Source of the DNA: Sphingobium lactosutens
Lineage (GTDB): Bacteria; Pseudomonadota; Alphaproteobacteria; Sphingomonadales; Sphingomonadaceae
Length of the DNA stretch: 64,000 nucleotides
NCBI RefSeq assembly: GCF_013393185.1
Contig: NZ_QJQX01000037.1
Location: forward strand, 124,001-188,000
Direction of reading: 5' to 3'
Shown in pieces: positions 51,424 through 59,493 of this stretch. Below the pieces are notes generated by a model. It was not told the DNA's origin and made no database searches. It saw only the letters and a program-made list of their open reading frames with translations. Position 1 is the stretch's first letter. Each line of letters starts with the position of its first letter. The position numbers and the translations under genes were made by a program.

Positions 51424-53222
51424 TGGAGCCGCATGCTGCCGTGAGCGCGACCGACGTGCTGCTGTCCGAAGGCGTGATCCTGCTGGGCGCGGCCGTCGCC
51501 TTCGTCATGCTGTTCCGCCGCTTTGGCCTGGGCGCCGTGCTGGGTTATTTGGTCGCGGGGGCGCTGGTCGGGCCGCAGGGGCTTGGGCTGGTCGGCGGCG
51601 GCGAATCGAAGCTCGCCATCGCGGAGATCGGCATCGTCCTGCTGCTTTTCCTGGTCGGGCTGGAACTGCATCCCGCGCGGCTATGGCGACTGAAGCGCGA
51701 CATTTTCGCGCTGGGCGCGGCGCAGGTCATATTGTGCGGCTGCGCGCTGACGGCGCTGATCTTCTATTCGACCGGCTTCAGTTGGGGCGCGGCGATCGCG
51801 CTCGGCCTCCCCCTCGCCCTTTCCTCGACGGCGCAGGTGCTGCCGAGCCTCAAGTCGAGCGGGCGCATCAATTCGCCCTTCGGCGAGAAGGTCTTTTCGA
51901 TCCTGCTGTTCCAGGATCTGTCGATCGTTCCCCTCATCACCATCGTCGCCGCCCTATCGCGCAATCCCGCCGATGCGGGCGGCCCGCCGGGATGGATGAT
52001 GGCGGGCTATACCGTCGCCGCCATCGCCGGGCTGGTGCTGGCCGGCCGGTTTATCCTGCGCCCGCTGCTGGCGCTGGTCGGGCGGATGGGCGAGCGCGAA
52101 CTGTTCGTCGTCGTCGGCCTGTTCACCGTCCTCGCCGCTGCCGCGCTGATGCATGCACTGCACCTGTCGACCGCGCTGGGCGCCTTCGTCGCGGGCGTGA
52201 TGCTGGCCGATTCGCCCTATCGCCATGAGATCGAATCCGACGTGGAGCCGTTCCGCTCCATCCTGCTCGGCCTCTTCTTCCTGGCGGTCGGCATGGTGCT
52301 GGACCTGCGCGCCGTTGCCGCCAATCCGCTATTCGTGCTGTCGATGGCGGCGATGCTGGTCGTAACCAAGGCCGCGATCATCACCGGCCTCGCCCGGCTG
52401 TTCGGGATGAACGGACAACAGGCGCTGGGCGCGGGACTGCTGCTGAGCCAGGGCGGCGAATTCGGCTTCGTCCTGTTCGCGCAGGCGCAGAATGCGCTGC
52501 TGATCGCGCCGCAGGCCGCCAGCCTGTTCAGCGCCATCGTCACCTTCTCCATGGCGACGACGCCGTTCCTGATGCTGTTCGCCCGCCGGTTCGAGTTCGC
52601 CAAGCCCAAGGATGACGGCAGCCTGCCCGGTCCCGAGGATGCGCCGCGCGGATCGGCCATCGTCGTGGGCTATGGCCGCTTCGGTCAGACGGTGGCGCAG
52701 ATGCTGATGGGCCATGGCTTCGGTGTCACGCTGATCGACAAGAAGCCGGCGCAGATCGAGGTGTCGAGCCGCTTCGACATGAAGGTCTATTATGGCGACG
52801 GCACGCGCATCGACCTGCTCCGCCGGTCGGGCGCGGAGGAGGCGCGGCTGATCGCCTTCTGCATCGACGATCCCTCGCTCGACAGCCGGGCGCTGGAGCC
52901 GATCGCCGAAGCCTTCCCGCAGGCGGCGCTGATGGTCCGCGCCTTCGACCGGCGACAGGTGCTGGCGTTGCAGGAGATGGATTTGGCCGGCGTGGTCCGC
53001 GAAGTCTATGAATCGGCCATCTGCATGGGCGTGCAGGCGATGCAGTCGCTGGGCGTGCCGCAGGAGGAGGTCGAGGAGGTCGAGCGCCAGTATCGCGCCA
53101 ATGACGAGCAGCGGTTCGCGCTCCAGATCGAACATGGCACGCTGCTGGCGGCCAAGGATCTGATGTATCGGCCGGGCAAGGCCATGCGGCTGCTGAGCCG
53201 GGGAGAAAAGGAAGACATATGA
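51423..53222 (+). CDS. Kef-type CPA2 cation/proton antiporter
   Basis: A 599-residue protein. The first ~390 residues form 12-13 membrane helices with FRRFGLGAVLGYLVAGALVGPQ and LVGLELHPARLWRLK. The C-terminal RCK/TrkA-N domain starts near residue 410 with VVGYGRFGQTVAQML and binds NAD(H). It is the KefB/KefC type, which exports potassium in exchange for protons, often gated by glutathione adducts. It overlaps the gene before by 1 nt and the DUF423 gene after by 4 nt. Confidence 0.9.
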   Translation: MEPHAAVSATDVLLSEGVILLGAAVAFVMLFRRFGLGAVLGYLVAGALVGPQGLGLVGGGESKLAIAEIGIVLLLFLVGLELHPARLWRLKRDIFALGAAQVILCGCALTALIFYSTGFSWGAAIALGLPLALSSTAQVLPSLKSSGRINSPFGEKVFSILLFQDLSIVPLITIVAALSRNPADAGGPPGWMMAGYTVAAIAGLVLAGRFILRPLLALVGRMGERELFVVVGLFTVLAAAALMHALHLSTALGAFVAGVMLADSPYRHEIESDVEPFRSILLGLFFLAVGMVLDLRAVAANPLFVLSMAAMLVVTKAAIITGLARLFGMNGQQALGAGLLLSQGGEFGFVLFAQAQNALLIAPQAASLFSAIVTFSMATTPFLMLFARRFEFAKPKDDGSLPGPEDAPRGSAIVVGYGRFGQTVAQMLMGHGFGVTLIDKKPAQIEVSSRFDMKVYYGDGTRIDLLRRSGAEEARLIAFCIDDPSLDSRALEPIAEAFPQAALMVRAFDRRQVLALQEMDLAGVVREVYESAICMGVQAMQSLGVPQEEVEEVERQYRANDEQRFALQIEHGTLLAAKDLMYRPGKAMRLLSRGEKEDI

Positions 53223-53545
53223 TCGCGATACTGGCCTGCCTGTCCGCCGCGCTCGCCATCGGCGCGGGCGCGTTCGGAGCCCATGGCGTCACAGACCCGA
53301 AGGCGGCCGAATGGCTGCGCACCGGCGGCCTGTACCAGCTGATCCACGCCGTCGCGGCGGTGGCGATCCTGGGCGTGGCGCGCGGCGCCGCCGCGCTGCT
53401 GCTGATCGGCGCGGCGATCTTTGCCGTTTCGCTCTATGTCATGGCGCTGGGCGGTCCGCGCTGGCTCGGCGCGGTCACGCCGATCGGCGGCACGCTGATG
53501 ATCGCGGGGTGGCTCTGGGCCGCATGGTGCTTCTCCCGCGGCTGA
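53219..53545 (+). CDS. DUF423 membrane protein
   Basis: A 108-residue protein with four helices. LAIGAGAFGAHGV and the middle TGGLYQLIHAVA are DUF423 (YwdK/YgdD) hallmarks, and GGTLMIAGWLWAAW closes it. Function unknown. Its ATG overlaps the Kef stop (ATGA), which makes the NifU-like, Kef and DUF423 genes one operon. Confidence 0.87.
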   Translation: MIAILACLSAALAIGAGAFGAHGVTDPKAAEWLRTGGLYQLIHAVAAVAILGVARGAAALLLIGAAIFAVSLYVMALGGPRWLGAVTPIGGTLMIAGWLWAAWCFSRG

Positions 53546-53591
53546 TCCGCCCCATCTTGCCCGGAACCGCCGTCACGCCTAGATAAAGTCC

Positions 53592-54053
53592 ATGGCCCAC
53601 GCGCATCACCACCATCAGGAACCCACCGGCACCAAGCTGGCCGACGCTGCCCGCGCGACGCTGGAGGCGCAGAACGAGCAGTGGACGCCGATGCGCGCGG
53701 CCATTTTCGATGCGCTGGCGGCGGAAGAAAAGCCGGCATCGGCCTATGATATCGCCGACAATGTGTCGAAAGCGCGCGGCAAGCGCGTCGCGCCCAACAG
53801 CGTCTATCGCATCCTTGACCTGTTCGTGGCGAACAACATCGCCATGCGGGTGGAAAGCGCCAACGCCTATATCGCCAATGCGCATCCGGGCTGCCATCAT
53901 GACTGCATCTTCCTGGTCTGCGACGAATGCGGGCAGGTGACGCATATCGATGACGATCCGATCACCAGCGCCCTGCGCACCGCCGCCGAAAAGGCCGGCT
54001 TCAAGCCCAAGCGCGCAGTGATCGAGATGCGCGGCACCTGTAGCGCGCACTGA
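53592..54053 (+). CDS. zur: Fur-family regulator, probable Zur
   Basis: A 153-residue metal-dependent repressor. The winged helix covers about residues 25-95 (TPMRAAIFDALAAEEKPASAYDI). The metal-binding part has HPGCHHDCIFLVCDECGQ, with C110 and C113 as one structural CxxC. GTCSAH ends it with another Cys. Zinc sensing is favoured over iron because of the TPMR-AIF pattern and the histidine-rich start (HAHHHH). It is a single gene; no znu genes are in the window. A distinct Fur-family role cannot be ruled out. Confidence 0.78.
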   Translation: MAHAHHHHQEPTGTKLADAARATLEAQNEQWTPMRAAIFDALAAEEKPASAYDIADNVSKARGKRVAPNSVYRILDLFVANNIAMRVESANAYIANAHPGCHHDCIFLVCDECGQVTHIDDDPITSALRTAAEKAGFKPKRAVIEMRGTCSAH

Positions 54054-54072
54054 CGGCACGCCTGCGTTGAAC

Positions 54073-54636
54073 ATGCTGGAATGGGTCGCGGCGGCGCTCG
54101 GCCTCGTCAATATCCTGTTGGTCGCGCGCCGGTCGCTGTGGAACTATCCCTTCGGCCTAGCGATGGTGGCGCTCTATTTCTTCGTCTTCTTCGAGGCGAA
54201 GCTCTACAGCGACGCGCTGCTCCAGATCTTCTTCTTCGTCATCAACATCTATGGCTGGTGGAACTGGGTCCGCAGCGAAAAACAGGATGATGGCGGCATC
54301 GTAGTGGAGCGTCTGGGCAACCCTGCCCGCCTCTTCTGGCTGGCGGGCACGGCGGTCGCCGTCCTCGGCTGGGGCAGCATGATGGGCCACTTCACCGACG
54401 CCGCCGCGCCCTTCGCCGATGCAACCGTGGCGGGTATGAGCGTTGCGGCGCAGATCCTACAATCGCAGCGCAAATATGAAAGCTGGCTGCTGTGGGTCGC
54501 GGTCGACGCACTTGCCACCGGCCTGTTCTGGAGCCGGGGGCTGATCGCCACATCGGTCCTCTATGCCGTCTTCCTTGCGATCGCGCTCTACGGGCTGGTC
54601 GCCTGGCGCCGGACCATGGCGGGCGCAAAGGCATGA
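54073..54636 (+). CDS. pnuC: Nicotinamide riboside transporter PnuC
   Basis: A 187-residue membrane protein with about seven helices. LVARRSLWNYPFGLAMVALYFFVFFEAKLYSD and FFFVINIYGWWNW are PnuC signatures, and KYESWLLWVAVDAL lies late. It lets nicotinamide riboside in. The ATG at 54073 is used; a TTG two codons upstream is an alternative. Its stop overlaps the NadR-type kinase gene by 4 nt, matching function: the kinase traps the imported riboside. Confidence 0.9.
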   Translation: MLEWVAAALGLVNILLVARRSLWNYPFGLAMVALYFFVFFEAKLYSDALLQIFFFVINIYGWWNWVRSEKQDDGGIVVERLGNPARLFWLAGTAVAVLGWGSMMGHFTDAAAPFADATVAGMSVAAQILQSQRKYESWLLWVAVDALATGLFWSRGLIATSVLYAVFLAIALYGLVAWRRTMAGAKA

Positions 54637-55187
54637 CGTTCCGCGTGGTCCTGCACGGTGTCGAAAGCACCGGAAAATCGGTGCTGGCGGAGCGGCTTGC
54701 GCGGCATTTCGGCACAATCTGGGTGCCCGAATATGGCCGCACTTATGCCGAAACCCATGGCGTCGACATGGGCGAAGAGGATCTGCTGACGATCGGCCGG
54801 ACGCAGGCGGCGATGATCGAGGCGGTACTGCCCGGCGCGCACCGCTTCCTGTTTGCCGACACCGATTCGCTGATGACCGCCGCCTGGGCGGAGATGATGA
54901 TCGGCCATGTTCCCGATGTACTGCTGACCTATCCCAAGGCCGATCTCTACCTCCTCATGGAACCGGATGTCGCATGGGTGCCCGACGCCGTGCGCATCTA
55001 CGGCGACGATTCGGTCCGCACACGCTTCGCGGCAATCAGCCGGAACATGCTGGAAAAATCAGGCGTTGTCTGGGCTTCGGTCGGCGGCGACTGGGACGCG
55101 CGCCTTGCCCGCGCGGTCCGGCTTGTCGAGGCGCTGGAGCGGCCAAAACCATCGTCAGGGTTCGACTTGGCGCAGGAAAACGAGTAG
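54633..55187 (+). CDS. NadR-type nicotinamide riboside kinase
   Basis: A 184-residue P-loop kinase matching only the C-terminal domain of NadR. The Walker A is GVESTGKS (residues 9-16), with [14 protein letters not shown] and [14 protein letters not shown] following. It lacks the HTH and the adenylyltransferase domain of full NadR. It would phosphorylate nicotinamide riboside to NMN. It overlaps pnuC and lies 10 nt before dxs. Confidence 0.88.
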   Translation: MTFRVVLHGVESTGKSVLAERLARHFGTIWVPEYGRTYAETHGVDMGEEDLLTIGRTQAAMIEAVLPGAHRFLFADTDSLMTAAWAEMMIGHVPDVLLTYPKADLYLLMEPDVAWVPDAVRIYGDDSVRTRFAAISRNMLEKSGVVWASVGGDWDARLARAVRLVEALERPKPSSGFDLAQENE

Positions 55188-55197
55188 GCACTTCTTC

Positions 55198-57114
55198 ATG
55201 TCCAATCCATCCACGCCGTTGCTCGATACCGTTCATACCCCCGATGACCTGCGCAAGCTGGAGCCGGATCAGCTCCGCCAGCTGGCCGACGAGCTGCGCG
55301 CGGAAACCATCGCGGCGGTCGGCGTCACCGGCGGCCATCTCGGTTCCGGCCTTGGCGTCGTCGAGCTGACGACCGCGATCCATTATGTGTTCGACACGCC
55401 GCGCGACAAGCTGGTGTGGGACGTCGGCCACCAATGCTATCCGCACAAGATCCTGACCGGCCGGCGCGACCGCATCCGCACGCTGCGCCAGGGCGGCGGC
55501 CTTAGCGGCTTCACCAAGCGCGCCGAATCCGAATATGACCCGTTCGGCGCGGCGCACAGTTCGACCTCGATCAGTGCGGCGCTGGGCTTCGCCGTCGCCA
55601 ACAAGATGCAGGACAAGCCGGGCAAGGGCATTGCCGTGATTGGTGATGGCGCGATGTCGGCGGGCATGGCCTATGAGGCGATGAACAATGCCCGCGAGGC
55701 GGGCAACCGCCTGATCGTGATCCTGAACGACAATGACATGTCGATCGCGCCGCCGGTGGGCGGCCTGTCCGCCTATCTGGCGCGCCTGGTATCCAGCCGC
55801 GAGTTTCTGGGCCTGCGCGACCTCGCCAAGAAGCTGGCCCGCAAGCTGCCCCGCCCGCTGCACAAGGCGGCGAAGAAGACCGACGAGTTCGCCCGCGGCA
55901 TGGCGACCGGCGGCACCCTGTTCGAGGAGCTGGGCTTCTATTATGTCGGCCCGATCGACGGCCATAATCTGGACCATCTGATCCCGGTGCTGGAAAATGT
56001 CCGCGACGCAGCGGAAGGACCGTGCCTGATCCATGTCGTGACGCAGAAGGGCAAGGGTTACGCCCCGGCCGAGGCGGCGGCGGACAAATATCATGGCGTG
56101 CAGAAGTTCGACGTCATCACCGGCGCCCAGGCCAAGGCGCCGCCGGGGCCGCCCAGCTACACCAACGTCTTCGCCCAGGCGCTGATCGCCGAAGCGGAGC
56201 GCGACCCCACCGTCTGCGCGATCACGGCGGCGATGCCGTCGGGCACGGGTCTCGACAAGTTCGAGCTGGCCTTTCCCGACCGCATTTTCGACGTCGGTAT
56301 CGCCGAGCAACATGCCGTGACCTTCGCGGCGGGGCTGGCGGCGCAGGGCATGCGCCCCTTCTGCGCCATCTATTCGACCTTCCTCCAGCGTGCCTATGAC
56401 CAAGTCGTCCATGACGTGGCGATCCAGAATCTGCCCGTACGCTTCGCCATCGACCGCGCGGGGCTGGTCGGGGCGGACGGGTCGACCCATGCCGGCAGCT
56501 TCGACGTCACCTATCTCGCCAGCCTGCCCAATTTCGTGGTGATGGCCGCCGCCGACGAGGCGGAGCTGGTGCATATGGTTCATACCTGCGCCGTGCATGA
56601 CAGCGGCCCGATCGCGGTGCGTTATCCGCGCGGCAACGGCATCGGCGTCGACATGCCGGTCGTTCCCGAAGCGCTGGAAATCGGCAAGGGGCGCATCGTG
56701 CGCGAAGGACGGCAGGTCGCGATCCTGTCGCTCGGCACAAGACTGGAGGAAGCGCTGAAGGCCGCCGAGGCGCTGGAGGCGAAGGGCCTCAGCACCACCG
56801 TCGCCGACCTGCGCTTCGCCAAGCCGCTGGACGAGGCCATGATCCGCCGCCTGCTCACCACCCATGAAGTCGCGGTGACGATCGAGGAAGGCGCGATCGG
56901 CGGCCTTGGCGCACATGTGCTGACGCTGGCGAGCGACCTTGGCCTGATCGATAATGGGCTGAAGCTGCGCACCATGCGCCTGCCCGACATCTTCCAGGAC
57001 CAGGACAAGCCCGAGAAGCAATATGCGCAGGCGCGACTGGATGCGGACGCGATCGTCGAAACGGTGCTGACTGCGTTGCGCCACAACAGCGTCGGCGCGG
57101 AGGCGCGGGCCTGA
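55198..57114 (+). CDS. dxs: 1-deoxy-D-xylulose-5-phosphate synthase
   Basis: A 638-residue thiamine-diphosphate enzyme, the first of the MEP isoprenoid pathway, joining pyruvate and glyceraldehyde-3-phosphate. The TPP motif is [17 protein letters not shown] with NDNDMSI, and [19 protein letters not shown] is characteristic. The central part shows [17 protein letters not shown]. The ATG at 55198 gives the family N-terminus. It is directly behind the pnuC-kinase pair. The stop lies in the palindrome CTGATATCAG (57111-57120), shared with the stop of the convergent ATPase gene. Confidence 0.96.
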   Translation: MSNPSTPLLDTVHTPDDLRKLEPDQLRQLADELRAETIAAVGVTGGHLGSGLGVVELTTAIHYVFDTPRDKLVWDVGHQCYPHKILTGRRDRIRTLRQGGGLSGFTKRAESEYDPFGAAHSSTSISAALGFAVANKMQDKPGKGIAVIGDGAMSAGMAYEAMNNAREAGNRLIVILNDNDMSIAPPVGGLSAYLARLVSSREFLGLRDLAKKLARKLPRPLHKAAKKTDEFARGMATGGTLFEELGFYYVGPIDGHNLDHLIPVLENVRDAAEGPCLIHVVTQKGKGYAPAEAAADKYHGVQKFDVITGAQAKAPPGPPSYTNVFAQALIAEAERDPTVCAITAAMPSGTGLDKFELAFPDRIFDVGIAEQHAVTFAAGLAAQGMRPFCAIYSTFLQRAYDQVVHDVAIQNLPVRFAIDRAGLVGADGSTHAGSFDVTYLASLPNFVVMAAADEAELVHMVHTCAVHDSGPIAVRYPRGNGIGVDMPVVPEALEIGKGRIVREGRQVAILSLGTRLEEALKAAEALEAKGLSTTVADLRFAKPLDEAMIRRLLTTHEVAVTIEEGAIGGLGAHVLTLASDLGLIDNGLKLRTMRLPDIFQDQDKPEKQYAQARLDADAIVETVLTALRHNSVGAEARA

Positions 57115-57116
57115 TA

Positions 57117-57656
57117 TCAGTGGCCAAGCTGGCTTCGGACGAAGGCGATGCGTTCCGACAGCGGCACAAATGGGAGGTCTATGACCTCATAGCCCAGTTC
57201 AGCGTAGACCCGGCGCATGATCGCGCAGGTTGCAGCGGCTTCCGCCTCGGACTGGGTTCGCTCGTCGTCGCCATGATAGATTGACGGCCAGTGAGGCGCG
57301 AGAAAGATGCGTCGCGCATATCGATGCAATCTGGCGGCCGTCAGCACATGATCCGGAACGGGAAGCGAGCAAAGCCTGAGATGCCCGATGATATCCGGAA
57401 TGCCGCGATCGAACAGCGTCAGTTCCGGACGATCGGCCGCTTCTGCATAAGACCGCAATTCCCAACCCAGCATCTGTTCGGCAAACGCAATGGGATCACG
57501 CGAAGGAAGCGCCGGTCCCCCGATCGCATGCTGCGCGCGGATGATCGCTCGCCCTGCTTCGGGCATGGTACGAATTCCCTGCATCGCAAGTCCTTCGACC
57601 AAGCTCGTTTTTCCTGACCCCGGCCCGCCCGTAATCACCACAAGGCATGGATCCAT
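57117..57656 (-). CDS. Small AAA/P-loop ATPase or kinase
   Basis: A 179-residue protein of the AAA_28 type. Walker A is GGPGSGKTSLVEGL (about residue 10-18), followed by TMPEAGRAIIR and LFDRGIPDIIGHLR. It resembles nucleotide/nucleoside kinase-like ATPases of unknown substrate. The ATG at 57656 has AAAGGA 7 nt upstream; an ATG one codon earlier is possible. It is divergent from the ArsR-SRPBCC operon and shares its palindromic region, so joint control is possible. Confidence 0.75.
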   Translation of the reverse strand: MDPCLVVITGGPGSGKTSLVEGLAMQGIRTMPEAGRAIIRAQHAIGGPALPSRDPIAFAEQMLGWELRSYAEAADRPELTLFDRGIPDIIGHLRLCSLPVPDHVLTAARLHRYARRIFLAPHWPSIYHGDDERTQSEAEAAATCAIMRRVYAELGYEVIDLPFVPLSERIAFVRSQLGH

Positions 57657-57672
57657 CATATGGTCCTTTCAT

Positions 57673-57729
57673 GCAACTATTTGGTTGCGTTAAATGGGGA
57701 GAATGACTATCAAGCAACCAGGAGGTTGC
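57673..57729. promoter_or_regulatory. Twin 16-bp palindromes, probable ArsR operators
   Basis: GCAACTATTTGGTTGC (57673-57688) and GCAACCAGGAGGTTGC (57714-57729) share arms GCAAC and GTTGC; centres are 41 bp apart (about four helical turns). The second covers the AGGAGG Shine-Dalgarno (57720-57725) of the SRPBCC gene 8 nt before its ATG. They lie between two divergent genes and are typical of ArsR-family sites. Binding is inferred. Confidence 0.7.
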
Positions 57730-57733
57730 CTAT

Positions 57734-58183
57734 ATGACCGATTCCATCATCAAGACCGTCGAGATCGCCGCCCCGGTTGCCAAAGTCTGGAACGCGCTGG
57801 TCGACCATGAGAAGTTCGGCGCCTGGTTTATGGTGGCGCTCGACCGGCCGTTCGTCGTCGGCCAGACCACGACCGGCCGCATGACCTATCCCGGCTATGA
57901 ACATTTTCCCTGGGAATCGCGCACGGTAGCCATCGAACCAATGACCCGCTTCGCCTTCGAATGGCCCGCTACGGGCGGCGACGAGGAAGCGATCAAAAAT
58001 GGCGTGCCGGAATGGACGCTGGTCGAGTTCCTGCTGGAACCGAGCGCGACCGGCACGACGCTGACCGTGACCGAAAGCGGCTTCGACAAGGTGCCCGAGC
58101 CACGGCGAGGCAATGTGCTGCGCTCCAATGACGGCGGTTGGGCCGAGCAGATGGAGAATATCAGGCGCTATGCCGAGCAGTGA
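57734..58183 (+). CDS. SRPBCC (AHSA1-like) domain protein
   Basis: A 149-residue START-like protein. IIKTVEIAAPVAKVWNALVDHEKFGAWFMVALDRPF begins the fold across two motif blocks, and WTLVEFLLEPSATGTTLTVTESGFDKV is the late strand pair. Such proteins bind hydrophobic ligands in a deep cavity, or act as co-chaperones. Its AGGAGG lies inside a palindrome. Its 3' end overlaps the ArsR gene by 14 nt, a common SRPBCC-ArsR operon layout. Ligand unknown. Confidence 0.85.
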   Translation: MTDSIIKTVEIAAPVAKVWNALVDHEKFGAWFMVALDRPFVVGQTTTGRMTYPGYEHFPWESRTVAIEPMTRFAFEWPATGGDEEAIKNGVPEWTLVEFLLEPSATGTTLTVTESGFDKVPEPRRGNVLRSNDGGWAEQMENIRRYAEQ

Positions 58184-58496
58184 GCCGGCGCACCTGTTCG
58201 CGGCGCTGGGCGATCCGACGCGGCTGGGGCTGGTGACGCGGCTCTCGGACGGCAGCGAACGGTCGATCGTGCAGTTGGGCGAAGGGCTGCCGATGAGCCG
58301 GCAGGCGGTCGCCAAGCATCTGGATGTCCTGCACGGCGCGGGACTGCTTCACCGCCGCAAGAGCGGGCGCGAGGTTCATTATGCGCTGCGACGCGACGCC
58401 ATAGAGGCCGCGCGCGGCTGGCTCGACCAGGTGAACGCCCAATGGGACGGCACGCTCGCCCGGCTCAAGGCCATGGTGGAGGAAGGGGACGGTTAA
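58170..58496 (+). CDS. ArsR-family repressor
   Basis: A 108-residue winged-helix protein. HLFAALGDPTRLGLVTRLSDG starts the domain, and PMSRQAVAKHLDVLHGAGLLHRRKSGREVHY is the recognition helix and wing. It has no cysteine cluster for metal, so it probably responds to an organic signal or through the SRPBCC protein (inference). The ATG at 58170 overlaps the SRPBCC gene by 14 nt; two matching palindromes upstream suggest self-repression. Confidence 0.88.
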   Translation: MPSSEPAHLFAALGDPTRLGLVTRLSDGSERSIVQLGEGLPMSRQAVAKHLDVLHGAGLLHRRKSGREVHYALRRDAIEAARGWLDQVNAQWDGTLARLKAMVEEGDG

Positions 58497-58519
58497 CCCC
58501 CTTCCCGCCTATGCGATCA

Positions 58520-58936
58520 TTATTGCGGGACGGACGCGCGCGCGTTCTGGCCGTCGCCTTCGGGCGCGGCGATGATGTCGCGCGTGGTGGCGCCCTTGTC
58601 GACGACCTGCGTGTCGGGATCACCCGCGGAGGAGCGGATGCCCGCGGCGGCATTGGCGCGGCCGGCGGCGTTCAGCGTGGCGCTTTCGCTGGCGCTGCGC
58701 GGCGCGGGACCGCCGAACATGGCCTGCATCGCTTCGCTGCGCGAATCGACCGCGGCTGCGGCAGGGGTGCCCGGCGCGGGCGGGACCAGCGCGAAATCGG
58801 GCGGGATCACCAGCGGGGCCTGACGCGAGACGGCGAATTCGTCGGGACGGCCGCGGTTGAGCAGGCCGCCGCCACCGCCGCCGCACGCCGACAGGGTAAC
58901 GACAAGGCCAGCGGCGAGGATCAGATTACGCTTCAC
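58520..58936 (-). CDS. DUF3035 lipoprotein
   Basis: A 138-residue lipoprotein with the lipobox LSAC (cysteine at residue 18). After a Gly run comes RPDEFAVSRQAPLVIPPDF, the DUF3035 hallmark, then an Ala/Ser-rich low-complexity tail. The family is widespread next to lspA in alphaproteobacteria and thought to act at the outer membrane. The start is a GTG that overlaps the lspA stop (GTGA), with GGAG about 9 nt upstream. Confidence 0.82.
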   Translation of the reverse strand: MKRNLILAAGLVVTLSACGGGGGGLLNRGRPDEFAVSRQAPLVIPPDFALVPPAPGTPAAAAVDSRSEAMQAMFGGPAPRSASESATLNAAGRANAAAGIRSSAGDPDTQVVDKGATTRDIIAAPEGDGQNARASVPQ

Positions 58937-59448
58937 TTCAAAGTCTCCGTCTTTGCGCTCTTGTCGCGCAGCAGCAGCGCCCGCGCAAGCAGGATCAGCA
59001 CGCCGATGGTGATGGCGGCGTCCGCCAGGTTGAAAATCAGAAAGGGCCGCCATTCGCCGAAATGCAGGTCAGCATAATCGACCACATAACCCAGCCGCAC
59101 GCGATCGACGATATTGCCGATCGCACCGCCCAGGACGAGGCCAAGCGCCGCGACATCCTGCCGTGCGCGCTCGCGCCACATCCATATGCCGACGAAGCCC
59201 GCGATCAGCATCGTCATGCCGACCAGCGCCCAGCGCATGACATTGGTGTCCGCGTGGAAGAAGCCCATGGATACGCCGCGATTTTCCAGCCAGCGCAGGC
59301 GGAAGATGGGCAGGATATCGATCCCCACATCCGCCCGGCTCTTGAGCGCGAGCGGATAGGTGACGGTATATTTGACCAGCTGGTCGAGCGCGAGCGTCAC
59401 GATCGCGACGGTCAGGCCGAGCGGGCGGTGATTGAGGGGTGTGGGCAT
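58933..59448 (-). CDS. lspA: Lipoprotein signal peptidase
   Basis: A 171-residue inner-membrane aspartyl protease that cuts prolipoprotein signal peptides. Catalytic aspartates are D115 (GNIVDRVRLG) and D143 (FNLADAAITIG). Four helices are visible. It is 45 nt after ileS on the same strand and overlaps the DUF3035 gene by 4 nt, in the classical ribF-ileS-lspA order. Confidence 0.95.
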   Translation of the reverse strand: MPTPLNHRPLGLTVAIVTLALDQLVKYTVTYPLALKSRADVGIDILPIFRLRWLENRGVSMGFFHADTNVMRWALVGMTMLIAGFVGIWMWRERARQDVAALGLVLGGAIGNIVDRVRLGYVVDYADLHFGEWRPFLIFNLADAAITIGVLILLARALLLRDKSAKTETLK

Positions 59449-59493
59449 GGTGAAGCTATGTCAGCCTTATGGAAAGTAGGAAAGGGTGAGGGA

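Noticed and set aside
55036..57084. Minus-strand open frame of 682 codons opposite dxs
   Set aside because: dxs is unmistakable on the plus strand; the antisense frame has no recognisable motif.
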